From contig NZ_CP163435.1 of assembly GCF_041051975.1 (NCBI RefSeq), positions 8,462,501 through 8,526,500 of the forward strand: 64,000 nucleotides of DNA. Direction: 5' to 3'. This document shows, piece after piece, positions 35,908 through 44,013 of this stretch (its first letter is position 1; each line of letters begins with the position of its first letter). Source of the stretch: Streptomyces sp. R21. Its GTDB lineage: Bacteria > Actinomycetota > Actinomycetes > Streptomycetales > Streptomycetaceae. The translations under genes and the position numbers were made by a program. The notes below the pieces were generated by a model, which saw only the letters and a program-made list of their open reading frames with translations, did not search any database and was not told the DNA's origin.

Positions 35908-36375
35908 TTAGAACGAAGCCAGCTTCCGGAAGTCCCAAGAGGCGACGGACTCCGGTGTCAGGCGCATCCAGGCGTGGCGGCCGTCGTGCGGCATTTCGTC
36001 GAGGCCGAAGTTCTTCCGGGCGAACAGCGCCTCCACGGCGGTGAGTTCGGGGCAGGGCTCGCCCGTGCGCGGGGCTTCGCCGATGAACTCGACGGTGCCG
36101 GACAGTTCGGCGCCGCGCAGTTCGCCGTACTCCTCGCCGGTGTCGACGACCACGGCGACGCGCGGATCGCGGCGCAGATCGGCCCAGCGCTTGCTGCGGG
36201 TGATCGAGTACAGCCACAGCGCGGCGCCGTCCCAGGCGAACCAGAGGGTGCTGACGTGCGGGGCGCCGTCCGCCGAGACGGTCGCGACACGGCAGGTGCG
36301 CTGGGTGGTCAGGAACTCGTCCAGCTCACCCGGGGTCATCATGATTCTGCGGCCCCGGCGCTGAGTGACGGCCAT
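35908..36375 (-). CDS. PPOX-class FMN/F420-binding protein
   Basis: A 155-residue split-barrel flavin- or F420-binding protein: TCRVATVSADGAPHVSTLWF, then YSITRSKRWADLRRDPRVAV and a C-terminal RHAWMRLTPESVASWDF. This layout is that of the actinobacterial PPOX-class family whose members reduce or oxidise with F420H2 or FMN. Cofactor choice cannot be decided here. ATG at 36375 has AGAGGGG about 5 nt upstream; ATG at 36342 is a shorter alternative. Confidence 0.82.
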   Translation of the reverse strand: MAVTQRRGRRIMMTPGELDEFLTTQRTCRVATVSADGAPHVSTLWFAWDGAALWLYSITRSKRWADLRRDPRVAVVVDTGEEYGELRGAELSGTVEFIGEAPRTGEPCPELTAVEALFARKNFGLDEMPHDGRHAWMRLTPESVASWDFRKLASF

Positions 36376-36555
36376 GCGGTCCCCTCTTCTCCGACTTCTC
36401 CGGCCGCGCGCCAGAAGGTCTGTTCCAGCAGCGCACACGAGAAGATCCTCTGACGCTTCGTCAGAACAGCATGGGCCGTCTTCCGTCCGCACGCAATGGC
36501 GGCTACTCTCGCCCGCTCCGCAACCCTGCCCCACCGCCCGCGACCGGGGGAAGCC

Positions 36556-37209
36556 ATGCCGCCGCACCAACAGCTCAGTGAACTTCTCGACCCCGCGACG
36601 ACGGTCCTGCTCACCGTCGAGTGCCAGCAGGGTGTCGTCGGCACGGACAGCGCCCTGCCCGAACTCGCCAAGGAGGCACGGTCGTCGGGGGCGCTCGCCA
36701 ACGTCGCCCGGCTGGTGACCGCCGCGCACGAGAGCGGGGTCCAGGTGATCCACGCCATCGCGGAGCGGCGTCCGGACGGGCGGGGCGCCAATCGCAACGC
36801 CCGGCTGTTCCGTGCGGCCGAACGCCTGCCCGTGCAGCAGCTGTCGGGCAGCACGGCCGTACGCGTCGCGGCGCCCATCGAGGTCGCCGAGGAGGACTTC
36901 GTCGTACGCCGTCTGCACGGGCTGTCGCCGATCACGGGCACCGACGTCGACCCGCTGCTGCGCAACCTGGGCTGCCGCACTCTCGTGGTGACCGGTGTCT
37001 CCGCCAACGTGGCCATTCCCAACGCGGTGTTCGACGCGGTGAACCGCGGCTACATCGCCGTCGTTCCCACGGACGCCATCGCGGGGGTGCCCTCCGACTA
37101 CACCCCCGCGATGATCCGCAACACGCTCGCCCTGGTTGCCACGATCACCACGACCGACGAGGTGCTGGCCTGCTTCAAGCGACCGCGCAGGACTCCGGCA
37201 GAGGCTTGA
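36556..37209 (+). CDS. Isochorismatase-fold protein lacking the catalytic triad
   Basis: A 217-residue protein of the isochorismatase/cysteine-hydrolase fold (VLLTVECQQGVVG, GVQVIHAIAERRPDG, TLVVTGVSANVAIPNAVFDAV). All three catalytic positions differ from the family: the aspartate of the first strand is E22, the lysine is replaced by arginine near 118-119, and the nucleophilic cysteine is A153. It is therefore probably not a cysteine hydrolase; a binding or regulatory role is possible. ATG at 36556 follows GGGGGAAG; an upstream ATG (36496) lacks such a site. Confidence 0.78.
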   Translation: MPPHQQLSELLDPATTVLLTVECQQGVVGTDSALPELAKEARSSGALANVARLVTAAHESGVQVIHAIAERRPDGRGANRNARLFRAAERLPVQQLSGSTAVRVAAPIEVAEEDFVVRRLHGLSPITGTDVDPLLRNLGCRTLVVTGVSANVAIPNAVFDAVNRGYIAVVPTDAIAGVPSDYTPAMIRNTLALVATITTTDEVLACFKRPRRTPAEA

Positions 37210-37221
37210 ACTCCCGCCTGG

Positions 37222-37647
37222 TCAGGCGAGCTTGATCGAGTCCCCGTCCACGGTGATCTGCTCCGCGGGCAGCGGCTTGGTCGCGGGTCCCTTCTTCACG
37301 CTGCCGTCCGCGATGGAGAACTGACTGTGGTGGCAGGGGCAGGTGATGGCGCCGTCGGTGATGCCCGTCACCGCGCAGCCCTGGTGGGTGCAGGTGGACG
37401 AGAACGCCTTGTAGGTGCCCGCCGTCGGCTGGGTGACCACGATGCCCTGGTCCTTGAAGATCTTGCCGCCGCCCTCCGGGATGTCCGCCGCCTTCGCGAG
37501 GACGGTGCCCTTCGCGCCCGCGGAGTCGGACGAGCCGTCCTGCGACCCGCACGCGGTCAGCGCGACGGCGATTCCCGTCGCTCCGGCCGCCGCGATGACG
37601 GTACGACGGGCCGGCCCCGAGGCGGGCTGAAGCGATTCGCTGGTCAT
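37222..37647 (-). CDS. Tat-exported Rieske [2Fe-2S] lipoprotein
   Basis: A 141-residue protein with a Tat-like signal (RRTVIAAAGATGIAVALTAC), in which LTAC forms a lipobox, a Ser/Gly-rich linker and a Rieske domain with both cluster motifs, CTHQGC and CPCHHSQF. It should carry a 2Fe-2S cluster at the outer membrane face as an electron-transfer protein; the partner is unknown. ATG at 37647 has GGAAGGAAA upstream. It converges on the hydrolase-like gene with 12 bp between stops. Confidence 0.88.
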   Translation of the reverse strand: MTSESLQPASGPARRTVIAAAGATGIAVALTACGSQDGSSDSAGAKGTVLAKAADIPEGGGKIFKDQGIVVTQPTAGTYKAFSSTCTHQGCAVTGITDGAITCPCHHSQFSIADGSVKKGPATKPLPAEQITVDGDSIKLA

Positions 37648-37802
37648 GCGGACGTTTCCTTCCGAGGGGCGTCTGGTGATCTGTACGGAAGTACGGGTCG
37701 GCGGCGACCGCTGTTCAGACGGCGGTGAGATCGTCACCGGAACGAGATCCGGTGCCGACCGGCCGCGTCCGGCGACCGCACGCACCCCAGTAGCCTGGGG
37801 CG

Positions 37803-38567
37803 ATGCTCAAGGAAGTCATCGCGACGCGCTACATCACGCCCCTGCGTGAGGGCGGCTCGCTGCCGGGGCTCGTCGAGGCCGACGATCTCGGGACGTACGT
37901 CATGAAGTTCACCGGCGCCGGGCAGGGCCGCAAGACGCTTGTCGCGGAGGTCGTCTGCGGTGAACTCGCCCGTCGGCTGGGCCTGCGCGTGCCCGGCCTC
38001 GTGACGATCGGCCTCGACCCGGTGATGGGGCTCGGTGAGCCCGACCAGGAGGTGCAGGAGCTGCTCAAGTCCAGCGGCGGCACCAACCTCGGCATGGACT
38101 TCCTCTCCCGCGCGCTCGGCTTCGACCCGCTGGCCTTCACGGTGAGCCCCGAGGAGGCGGGCCGGGTCGTCTGGTTCGACGCACTGGTCAACAACGTCGA
38201 CCGCTCCTGGCGCAACCCCAACATGCTGATGTGGCGCGGCGATCTATGGCTCATCGACCACGGCGCCACCATGATCTGGCACCACAACTGGCCCGGCGCA
38301 CGGACCTCCGCCGCCAAGCCGTACGACGCCTCGGACCACGCGCTCGCGCCCTTCGCACCGGACGTCGCGGCCGCCGCGGCCGAGCTGGCCCCCCTGGTCA
38401 CGGAGGACCTGCTCGCCGAGGTGACCGCCGAGATCCCGGAGGAGTGGCTGGCGGACGAACCCGGCTTCGAGTCCAGCGACGCGCTCCGCCGCGCCTACGC
38501 GGAGCCGCTCCTCGCCCGGGCCGTCGACATCCACGCGCGCGTGGAGCTCAAAAAGGGGGAGAAGTGA
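37803..38567 (+). CDS. HipA_2 family kinase-like protein
   Basis: A 254-residue HipA-like protein of the short, single-domain type (HipA_2). ATP- and metal-binding motifs are present: VMKFTGAGQGRKTLVAEV (lysine of the N-lobe), NNVDRSWRNPNML (catalytic D with downstream N) and LWLIDHGATM (metal-binding D). It should be a kinase; substrate unknown. There is no HipB-type antitoxin next to it; instead it overlaps by 4 nt with a DUF3037 gene. TAGCCT lies 6 nt before the ATG and no ribosome-binding site is seen, so the mRNA may be leaderless. Confidence 0.83.
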   Translation: MLKEVIATRYITPLREGGSLPGLVEADDLGTYVMKFTGAGQGRKTLVAEVVCGELARRLGLRVPGLVTIGLDPVMGLGEPDQEVQELLKSSGGTNLGMDFLSRALGFDPLAFTVSPEEAGRVVWFDALVNNVDRSWRNPNMLMWRGDLWLIDHGATMIWHHNWPGARTSAAKPYDASDHALAPFAPDVAAAAAELAPLVTEDLLAEVTAEIPEEWLADEPGFESSDALRRAYAEPLLARAVDIHARVELKKGEK

Positions 38568-38947
38568 GCGAGCGGGACGTCTTCGAGTACGCGCTGCTGC
38601 GCGTGGTGCCGCGCGTCGAGCGCGGCGAGTGCTTCAACGCGGGAGTGCTGGTGTACTGCCGCGCCCAGTCCTTCGTCATGGTCCGCACGCATCTGGACGA
38701 GGCCAAGCTGCGGGCCCTGGATCCGGAGGCGGACGTGGCAGGCGTACGGGCCGCGCTCGGCGCGGTCGAGGGTGTCTGCGCCGGCGGGGCGGCGGCCGGG
38801 CAGGCGGCGCGCGACGATGCCGGGCGGCGTTTCCGCTGGCTGATCGCTCCCCGGTCCACGGTCGTCCAGCCGGGGCCCGTGCACACCGGGCTCACCGCCG
38901 ACCCGCGGGCCGAGGTGGAGCGGCTGCTCGACCTGCTGGTCAGGTAG
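38564..38947 (+). CDS. DUF3037 family protein, partner of the HipA_2 gene
   Basis: A 127-residue protein of the DUF3037 family: FEYALLRVVPRVERGECFNAGVLVYC, RFRWLIAPRSTVVQPG and the TGLTADPRAEVERLL end. The GTG start overlaps the stop of the HipA_2 gene (GTGA), with AAAAGGGGGAG just upstream. This two-gene order recurs for the families, which suggests a functional kinase/partner unit. Whether it is an antitoxin, a substrate or an accessory factor is not known. Confidence 0.85.
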   Translation: MSERDVFEYALLRVVPRVERGECFNAGVLVYCRAQSFVMVRTHLDEAKLRALDPEADVAGVRAALGAVEGVCAGGAAAGQAARDDAGRRFRWLIAPRSTVVQPGPVHTGLTADPRAEVERLLDLLVR

Positions 38948-38986
38948 GGCCGCTCGGGTAATGGATCACACCCACCCCGTGTGCCG

Positions 38987-39047
38987 TTGACACCGAGTGC
39001 CAGGGCTTCTAGCGTCACCTCCACTGAAGGTACTAAGCGGTCGCTCA
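38987..39047 (+). promoter_or_regulatory. Consensus promoter and palindromic operator upstream of fabG
   Basis: TTGACA (38987-38992), a 17-bp spacer and TAGCGT (39010-39015) form the best vegetative promoter in the window. About 20 nt further, TAAGCG-GT-CGCTCA (39034-39047) is a near-perfect palindrome of the type bound by TetR-family regulators of lipid genes. No tetR gene lies nearby, so control would be in trans. Confidence 0.75.
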
Positions 39048-39107
39048 CCGGACGGGCGTACCGTGTGAGCCGTAGGCAGGCTTTTCCAAGGGCGAGGAGA
39101 ACCAGCA

Positions 39108-39869
39108 ATGTCCACCACTGAGCAGCGCGTCGCCGTAGTCACCGGCGCCGCGCGCGGCATCGGTGCCGCGACCGCCGTACGACTGGCCGCCGAGGGCCGC
39201 GCCGTCGCGGTGATCGACCTCGACGAGGCCGCGTGCAAGGACACCGTGGAGAAGATCACCGCCGCCGGCGGCAAGGCCATCGCGGTGGGCTGCGACGTCT
39301 CCGACGAGGCCCAGGTCGAGGCCGCCGTCGCACGGATCGCCGAGGAGCTCGGTGCGCCGACGATCCTGGTGAACAACGCGGGCGTGCTCCGCGACAACCT
39401 GCTGTTCAAGATGAGCGCGTCCGACTGGGACACGGTCATGAACGTGCACCTGCGCGGCGCCTTCCTGATGGCCAAGGCCGTCCAGAAGCACATGGTGGAC
39501 GCGAAGTTCGGCCGGATCGTGAACCTGTCGTCGTCCTCGGCGCTCGGCAACCGCGGTCAGGCCAACTACTCGACCGCCAAGGCCGGTCTGCAGGGCCTCA
39601 CCAAGACCCTCGCGATCGAGCTCGGCAAGTTCGGCGTCACCGCCAACGCCGTCGCGCCCGGCTTCATCGTCACCGACATGACGGCCGCCACCGCCGCCCG
39701 GGTCGGCATGGGCTTCGAGGAGTTCCAGGCCGCCGCGGCGACCCAGATCCCCGTGCAGCGCGTGGGCTTCCCCGACGACATCGCCAACGCCATCGCCTTC
39801 TTCACTGCGGACAACGCCGGCTTCGTCTCGGGCCAGGTGCTGTACGTGGCCGGCGGACCGCTCAACTAG
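39108..39869 (+). CDS. fabG: SDR-family 3-oxoacyl-reductase, FabG-like
   Basis: A 253-residue classical short-chain dehydrogenase with TGAARGIGAA (cofactor), NNAGVL, SSSS and the catalytic YSTAK. The C-terminus ends in GQVLYVAGGPLN as in FabG/acetoacyl-CoA reductases. A basic residue after the first strand suggests NADPH. GAGGAGA lies 8 nt before the ATG. It is followed 17 nt later by a second SDR gene, and both lie behind one strong promoter, suggesting a role in fatty-acid or acyl-CoA metabolism rather than the main fatty-acid synthase. Confidence 0.85.
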   Translation: MSTTEQRVAVVTGAARGIGAATAVRLAAEGRAVAVIDLDEAACKDTVEKITAAGGKAIAVGCDVSDEAQVEAAVARIAEELGAPTILVNNAGVLRDNLLFKMSASDWDTVMNVHLRGAFLMAKAVQKHMVDAKFGRIVNLSSSSALGNRGQANYSTAKAGLQGLTKTLAIELGKFGVTANAVAPGFIVTDMTAATAARVGMGFEEFQAAAATQIPVQRVGFPDDIANAIAFFTADNAGFVSGQVLYVAGGPLN

Positions 39870-39886
39870 GGCCGGGGGACACGGAC

Positions 39887-40648
39887 ATGACTGCACTTCC
39901 CGAACTCTCCGGCAAGGTCGCCCTCGTCACGGGCGCTAGCCGCGGCATCGGCTACGGCGTCGCGGAGGCCCTGATCGCCCGCGGTGACCGCGTCTGCATC
40001 ACCGGACGCAACGAGGACGCCCTCAAGGAGGCCGTCGAGGCGCTCGGCTCCGACCGCGTCATCGGCGTCGCGGGCAAGGCCCACGACGAGGCCCACCAGG
40101 CCACCGCCGTCGAGCGCACCATGGAGGCCTTCGGCCGCGTCGACTACCTGGTCAACAACGCCGGTACGAACCCGGTGTTCGGCCCGATGGCCGACCTCGA
40201 CCTCAACGTGGCGCGCAAGGTCTACGAGACGAACGTGATCTCGGCGCTCGGCTTCGCCCAGCTGACCTGGAAGGCCTGGCAGAGCGAGAACGGCGGCGCG
40301 ATCGTCAACATCGCCTCCGTCGCGGGCGTGGCCCCCTCGCCGTTCATCGGCGCGTACGGCATGAGCAAGGCAGCGATGATCAACCTGACCGTGCAGCTCG
40401 CGCACGAGTTCGCGCCCAAGGTGCGGGTCAACGCCATCGCGCCCGCCGTCGTGAAGACCAAGTTCGCGCAGGCCCTGTACGAGGGGCGCGAGGAGGAGGC
40501 GGCAGCGGCCTACCCCCTCGGCCGGCTCGGCGTGCCCGCGGACATCGGCGGCGCCGCCGCGTTCCTCACCTCGCAGCAGTCGGACTGGGTCACCGGCCAG
40601 ACGCTCGTGGTCGACGGTGGCATCTTCCTCAACGCCGGGGTCGGCTGA
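39887..40648 (+). CDS. SDR-family oxidoreductase
   Basis: A 253-residue classical SDR: TGASRGIGYG, NNAGTNP, IVNIASVAG and YGMSKAA as active site, ending QTLVVDGG. Arg after the second strand (TGRNED) suggests NADP(H). It forms an operon with the FabG-like gene and is similar to it in size but only loosely in sequence. Substrate unknown. GGGGGA precedes the ATG by about 9 nt. Confidence 0.85.
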   Translation: MTALPELSGKVALVTGASRGIGYGVAEALIARGDRVCITGRNEDALKEAVEALGSDRVIGVAGKAHDEAHQATAVERTMEAFGRVDYLVNNAGTNPVFGPMADLDLNVARKVYETNVISALGFAQLTWKAWQSENGGAIVNIASVAGVAPSPFIGAYGMSKAAMINLTVQLAHEFAPKVRVNAIAPAVVKTKFAQALYEGREEEAAAAYPLGRLGVPADIGGAAAFLTSQQSDWVTGQTLVVDGGIFLNAGVG

Positions 40649-40660
40649 CCCTCGCGGCAA

Positions 40661-40705
40661 CGTCGGCGCGGGCGCGCCCGGACAGAAAGCGCGTCCGCGC
40701 CGACG
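40661..40705 (+). terminator. Hairpin after the SDR operon
   Basis: Perfect 11-bp arms CGTCGGCGCGG and CCGCGCCGACG enclose a 23-nt GC-rich loop that can pair further. It starts 12 nt after the stop. A CGTACAAC direct repeat (about 40703-40719) follows. Confidence 0.65.
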
Positions 40706-40863
40706 TACAACACGTACAACTCGACGCACAACCGGCGCACAGTCGTCTGACAACGTCGTCATAAGCGCGCTGATCAAGTGCCCCCGTTGGGAAGGGGTTC
40801 ACCCGGCGGGGCTCTGCGGTATGGTCTGCCGACCCTTGGTATGGCAGATCGAGGAGCGAGCGC

Positions 40864-42444
40864 GTGTTCAACCGGAACCAATGTCTACGACAACTGGCGG
40901 CGATCACCTCCATATCCCTGGTGGCCGGATGCGGAGTGCTCTCCTCGGGATCGTCCGACGACAAGGGACCGATCGTCGTGGGCACGACCAGTGCCCCCAG
41001 CACACTGGATCCGGCCGCCTCCTGGGACGGCTCCTGGGAGCTGTTCCGCAACATCTACCAGACGCTGCTGAGTTACCCCTCCGGTGCGACGACGCCGCAG
41101 CCCGACGCGGCCGAGAGCTGCAAGTTCACGGACACCGCGAACCGCACCTACCGCTGCATCCTGCGCGCGGACATGAAGTTCTCCGACGGCGACACGCTCG
41201 ACGCCCGGGCGGTCAAGCACTCCATCGACCGCATCAGGAAGATCAACGTGAGCGGCGGTCCCGCGGGCCTGCTGGGAAGCCTCGACCGGGTCCAGGTGCT
41301 GGGCACCCACGAGATCGTCTTCCACCTCAACAAGTCCGACGCGACCTTCCCGTTCGTCCTCGCGACGCCCGCCATGTCGATCGTCGACCCCGACGACTAT
41401 CCCGCCGACGCCCTGCGCAAGGACGGCAAGGTCTTCGGGTCCGGGCCGTACAGCCTGAAGTCGTACGAGGACGGAAAGGAGGCCGAACTCGTCAGGAACG
41501 ACCACTACAAGGGCTTCGCCCAGCTCAGGAACGACGCGGTGACCATCCGCTACTTCCAGAGTTCGGCCCCGATGGTCCAGGCCCTGAAGGACAAGAAGAT
41601 CGACGTCACCTTGCGTGGCCTCGCCGCCTCGGACGTCGTCTCCCTCCAGAGCCATGCCTCGCAGCAGGGCCTCGAACTCGTCGAGGGCGCGGGGATCGAG
41701 ATCAGCTACCTGGTGTTCAACCCGAAGGACCCGTGGGCCAGGAAGGTCGCGGTCCGCAAGGCGGTCGCGCAGATCGTCGACCGGGCGGCCATCGCGCACA
41801 AGGTCTACAAGGACACCGTCGACCCCTTGTACTCCATGGTCCCGAAGGGACTGGCGGGGCACACCACGGGCTTCTTCGACGACTTCGGCGAGCCCAGTTC
41901 CTCCAAGGCCCGCAAGCTCCTCCTGGAGGCGGGCATCACCGGCCACGTCCCCCTCACCCTCTGGTACACCACCGACCGGTACGGCTCCGAGACCCGACCC
42001 GAGTTCGAGGAACTGAAGCAGCAGCTCGAGGACTCCGGCCTCTTCAAGGTCACTCTCAAGGGCCGTCCGTGGAAGACGTACGAAGCGGGGTACCGCAAGG
42101 GCGAGTACCCGGTGTTCGGGCGCGGCTGGTTCCCCGACTTCCCGGACGCCGAGAACTTCATCGCGCCCTTCGTCGGCGAGCAGAACGCGCTCGGGACGCC
42201 CTACCCGTCCCCCAAGATCACCGACACCCTGCTGCCCGAGTCGCGCCGCGAGAGCGACCGGGGAGCCGTGGTCAAGGAGTTCGAGGAAGCCCAGCAGATC
42301 CTCGTCGACGACGCCCGGCTGCTGCCGCTGTGGCAGGGCAAGCAGTACCTCGCCGCGAGCGAGGAGATCGCTGGAGTCGAGCAGGCGCTTGACCCGTCGA
42401 CGATCATGATGATGTGGGAGCTGTCCCGCAAGACCAGCTGGTAG
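40864..42444 (+). CDS. ABC-transporter peptide/nickel-type substrate-binding lipoprotein
   Basis: A 526-residue family 5 extracellular solute-binding protein. It has a lipoprotein signal with lipobox LVAGC near residue 23, the N-lobe start IVVGTTSAPSTLDPAASW, MKFSDGDTLDARAVKHSIDR and GSGPYSLKSYEDGKEAELVRN. Such proteins capture oligopeptides or other small solutes. No permease or ATPase gene is adjacent, so it works with components elsewhere or is an orphan sensor. GTG at 40864 has GAGGAG 8 nt upstream. TATGGT (40820-40825) with TTCACC 16 bp before is a possible promoter. Confidence 0.87.
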   Translation: MFNRNQCLRQLAAITSISLVAGCGVLSSGSSDDKGPIVVGTTSAPSTLDPAASWDGSWELFRNIYQTLLSYPSGATTPQPDAAESCKFTDTANRTYRCILRADMKFSDGDTLDARAVKHSIDRIRKINVSGGPAGLLGSLDRVQVLGTHEIVFHLNKSDATFPFVLATPAMSIVDPDDYPADALRKDGKVFGSGPYSLKSYEDGKEAELVRNDHYKGFAQLRNDAVTIRYFQSSAPMVQALKDKKIDVTLRGLAASDVVSLQSHASQQGLELVEGAGIEISYLVFNPKDPWARKVAVRKAVAQIVDRAAIAHKVYKDTVDPLYSMVPKGLAGHTTGFFDDFGEPSSSKARKLLLEAGITGHVPLTLWYTTDRYGSETRPEFEELKQQLEDSGLFKVTLKGRPWKTYEAGYRKGEYPVFGRGWFPDFPDAENFIAPFVGEQNALGTPYPSPKITDTLLPESRRESDRGAVVKEFEEAQQILVDDARLLPLWQGKQYLAASEEIAGVEQALDPSTIMMMWELSRKTSW

Positions 42445-42533
42445 CCCCGGCAGCCCGGGGGTCGGATCCGATTGTCAGTGGTCGCCTGTAGGTTCTGTGG
42501 CCTGGAAGTGATCGCACAACGGAGGAAGTTGAC

Positions 42534-43217
42534 GTGACCGACACCGCCATGCTGCCCGAGTCCTGGCGCGGCGTCCTGGGCGACGAGCTGGAGCAGCCCT
42601 ACTTCAAGGAACTCACCGAGTTCGTCGAGGAGGAGCGCGCGAAGGGCCCCGTCCACCCTCCGCGGGAGGAGGTCTTCGCCGCGCTCGACGCGACGCCGTA
42701 CGAGCAGGTGAAGGTGCTGATCCTCGGTCAGGACCCGTACCACGGCGAGGGCCAGGGGCACGGTCTGTGCTTCTCCGTCCGGCCCGGTGTGAAGATCCCC
42801 CCGTCGCTGCGCAACATCTACAAGGAGATGAACGCGGAGCTGGGCACCCCCATCCCGGACAACGGCTATCTGATGCCGTGGGCCCAGCAGGGCGTCCTGC
42901 TGCTCAACGCGGTCCTCACGGTGCGCGGGGGCGAGGCCAACTCGCACAAGGCCAAGGGCTGGGAGCGGTTCACGGACGCGGTGATCCGCGCGGTGGCCGA
43001 CCGCCCCGACCCGGCGGTCTTCGTACTGTGGGGCAACTACGCGCAGAAGAAGCTCCCGCTGATCGACGAGGAGCGGCACGCCGTGGTCAAGGGCGCGCAC
43101 CCCTCGCCGCTGTCCGCGAAGAAGTTCTTCGGCTCGCATCCGTTCACGCAGATCAACGAGGCGGTCGCCAAGCAGGGGCACGACCCGATCGACTGGACCG
43201 TTCCGAACCTGGGCTGA
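42534..43217 (+). CDS. ung: Uracil-DNA glycosylase, family 1
   Basis: A 227-residue Ung protein that removes uracil from DNA in base-excision repair. Motif A, GQDPYHGEGQGHGLCFSV, carries the catalytic aspartate; motif B, HPSPLS, carries the DNA-intercalation loop. PWAQQGVLLLNAVLTV is also typical. GTG at 42534 has GGAGGAAG 6 nt upstream. Length matches the family. Confidence 0.96.
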   Translation: MTDTAMLPESWRGVLGDELEQPYFKELTEFVEEERAKGPVHPPREEVFAALDATPYEQVKVLILGQDPYHGEGQGHGLCFSVRPGVKIPPSLRNIYKEMNAELGTPIPDNGYLMPWAQQGVLLLNAVLTVRGGEANSHKAKGWERFTDAVIRAVADRPDPAVFVLWGNYAQKKLPLIDEERHAVVKGAHPSPLSAKKFFGSHPFTQINEAVAKQGHDPIDWTVPNLG

Positions 43218-43288
43218 CCGGCTGACCAGCAAGCCGACGGGCCGGGACCGTCACCGGGCCGGGACGGCCATTGAGCCGGGACCGTCAC

Positions 43289-43321
43289 GCCCGGGGCCTG
43301 TCCGCCGGACAGGCCCCGGGC
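43289..43321 (+). terminator. Terminator downstream of ung
   Basis: A perfect 15-bp stem GCCCGGGGCCTGTCC/GGACAGGCCCCGGGC with a 3-nt loop, 70 nt after the stop. Upstream, GCCGGGACCGTCAC is directly repeated at about 43241 and 43275. Confidence 0.8.
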
Positions 43322-43404
43322 CGGCGGTGCACGGAGCGGCCTGAGCGGGATTGCCGGTGGCTGCGGTTAGCGTCTGAAGGACAGTGACGAGCCTGGAGGA
43401 CGCG

Positions 43405-43959
43405 GTGGCGGAGCAACAGGAGCAGGCGGCGCCGGACGCCGTGATGACCCGGATCGGTCAGGTCGTCATGCTGCACCACGGCGGTGACCGCGAGGAGGCT
43501 CGGGGCCGCTTCCTGGACCTGTGGGCGGAGATCGGGGAGGCCGGCGACCCGCTGCACCGCTGCATGCTCGCCCACTACATGGCGGACACCCAGGACGACC
43601 CCTCGGACGAACTCGCCTGGGATCTACGGGCGTTGTCGGCGGCCGACGAGCTCACCGACGGGCGGGTGGCCGAGCACCACCAGTCACTCGCGGTGCGCGC
43701 GTTCTACCCGTCGCTGCATCTGAACCTGGCCGCCGACTATGTGAAGCTCAACCGCTCCGAGGCCGCCCGCAGCCATCTGCGCCGGGCGCGCGGAGCGGTC
43801 GGCGCCCTCGGGGACGATCCCTACGGGGACGGCGTCCGGGCGGCGATCGGCCGCCTGGAGCTGAGGCTCGCAGCGGAGGACGGCACATCGGCGCAGGAGT
43901 CGCGGCCCTTCGACGGTCCCGGAGGGGAGACGCTCGGACCGCCGCGACAGAGGCCGTAG
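43405..43959 (+). CDS. TPR-like hypothetical protein
   Basis: A 184-residue acidic, alpha-helical protein. Helix pairs such as HHGGDREEARGRFLDLWAEI, HHQSLAVRAFYPSLHLNLAADYVKL and EAARSHLRRARGAV look like tetratricopeptide-type repeats, so it probably binds a protein partner. GTG at 43405 is chosen because GGAGG lies 5 nt upstream; a GTG at 43384 would add seven residues. The C-terminal 30 residues are disordered. Function unknown. Confidence 0.72.
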   Translation: MAEQQEQAAPDAVMTRIGQVVMLHHGGDREEARGRFLDLWAEIGEAGDPLHRCMLAHYMADTQDDPSDELAWDLRALSAADELTDGRVAEHHQSLAVRAFYPSLHLNLAADYVKLNRSEAARSHLRRARGAVGALGDDPYGDGVRAAIGRLELRLAAEDGTSAQESRPFDGPGGETLGPPRQRP

Positions 43960-44013
43960 CGTCTCCCGGTCCTCAACCGTGCGCTGCCCTGTGGGCGCGT
44001 GCCGGACCGTTCG

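Noticed and set aside
40617..42392. 591-residue frame overlapping the binding-protein gene
   Set aside because: It reads Arg/Gly-rich sequence out of frame with a clear family 5 solute-binding protein.
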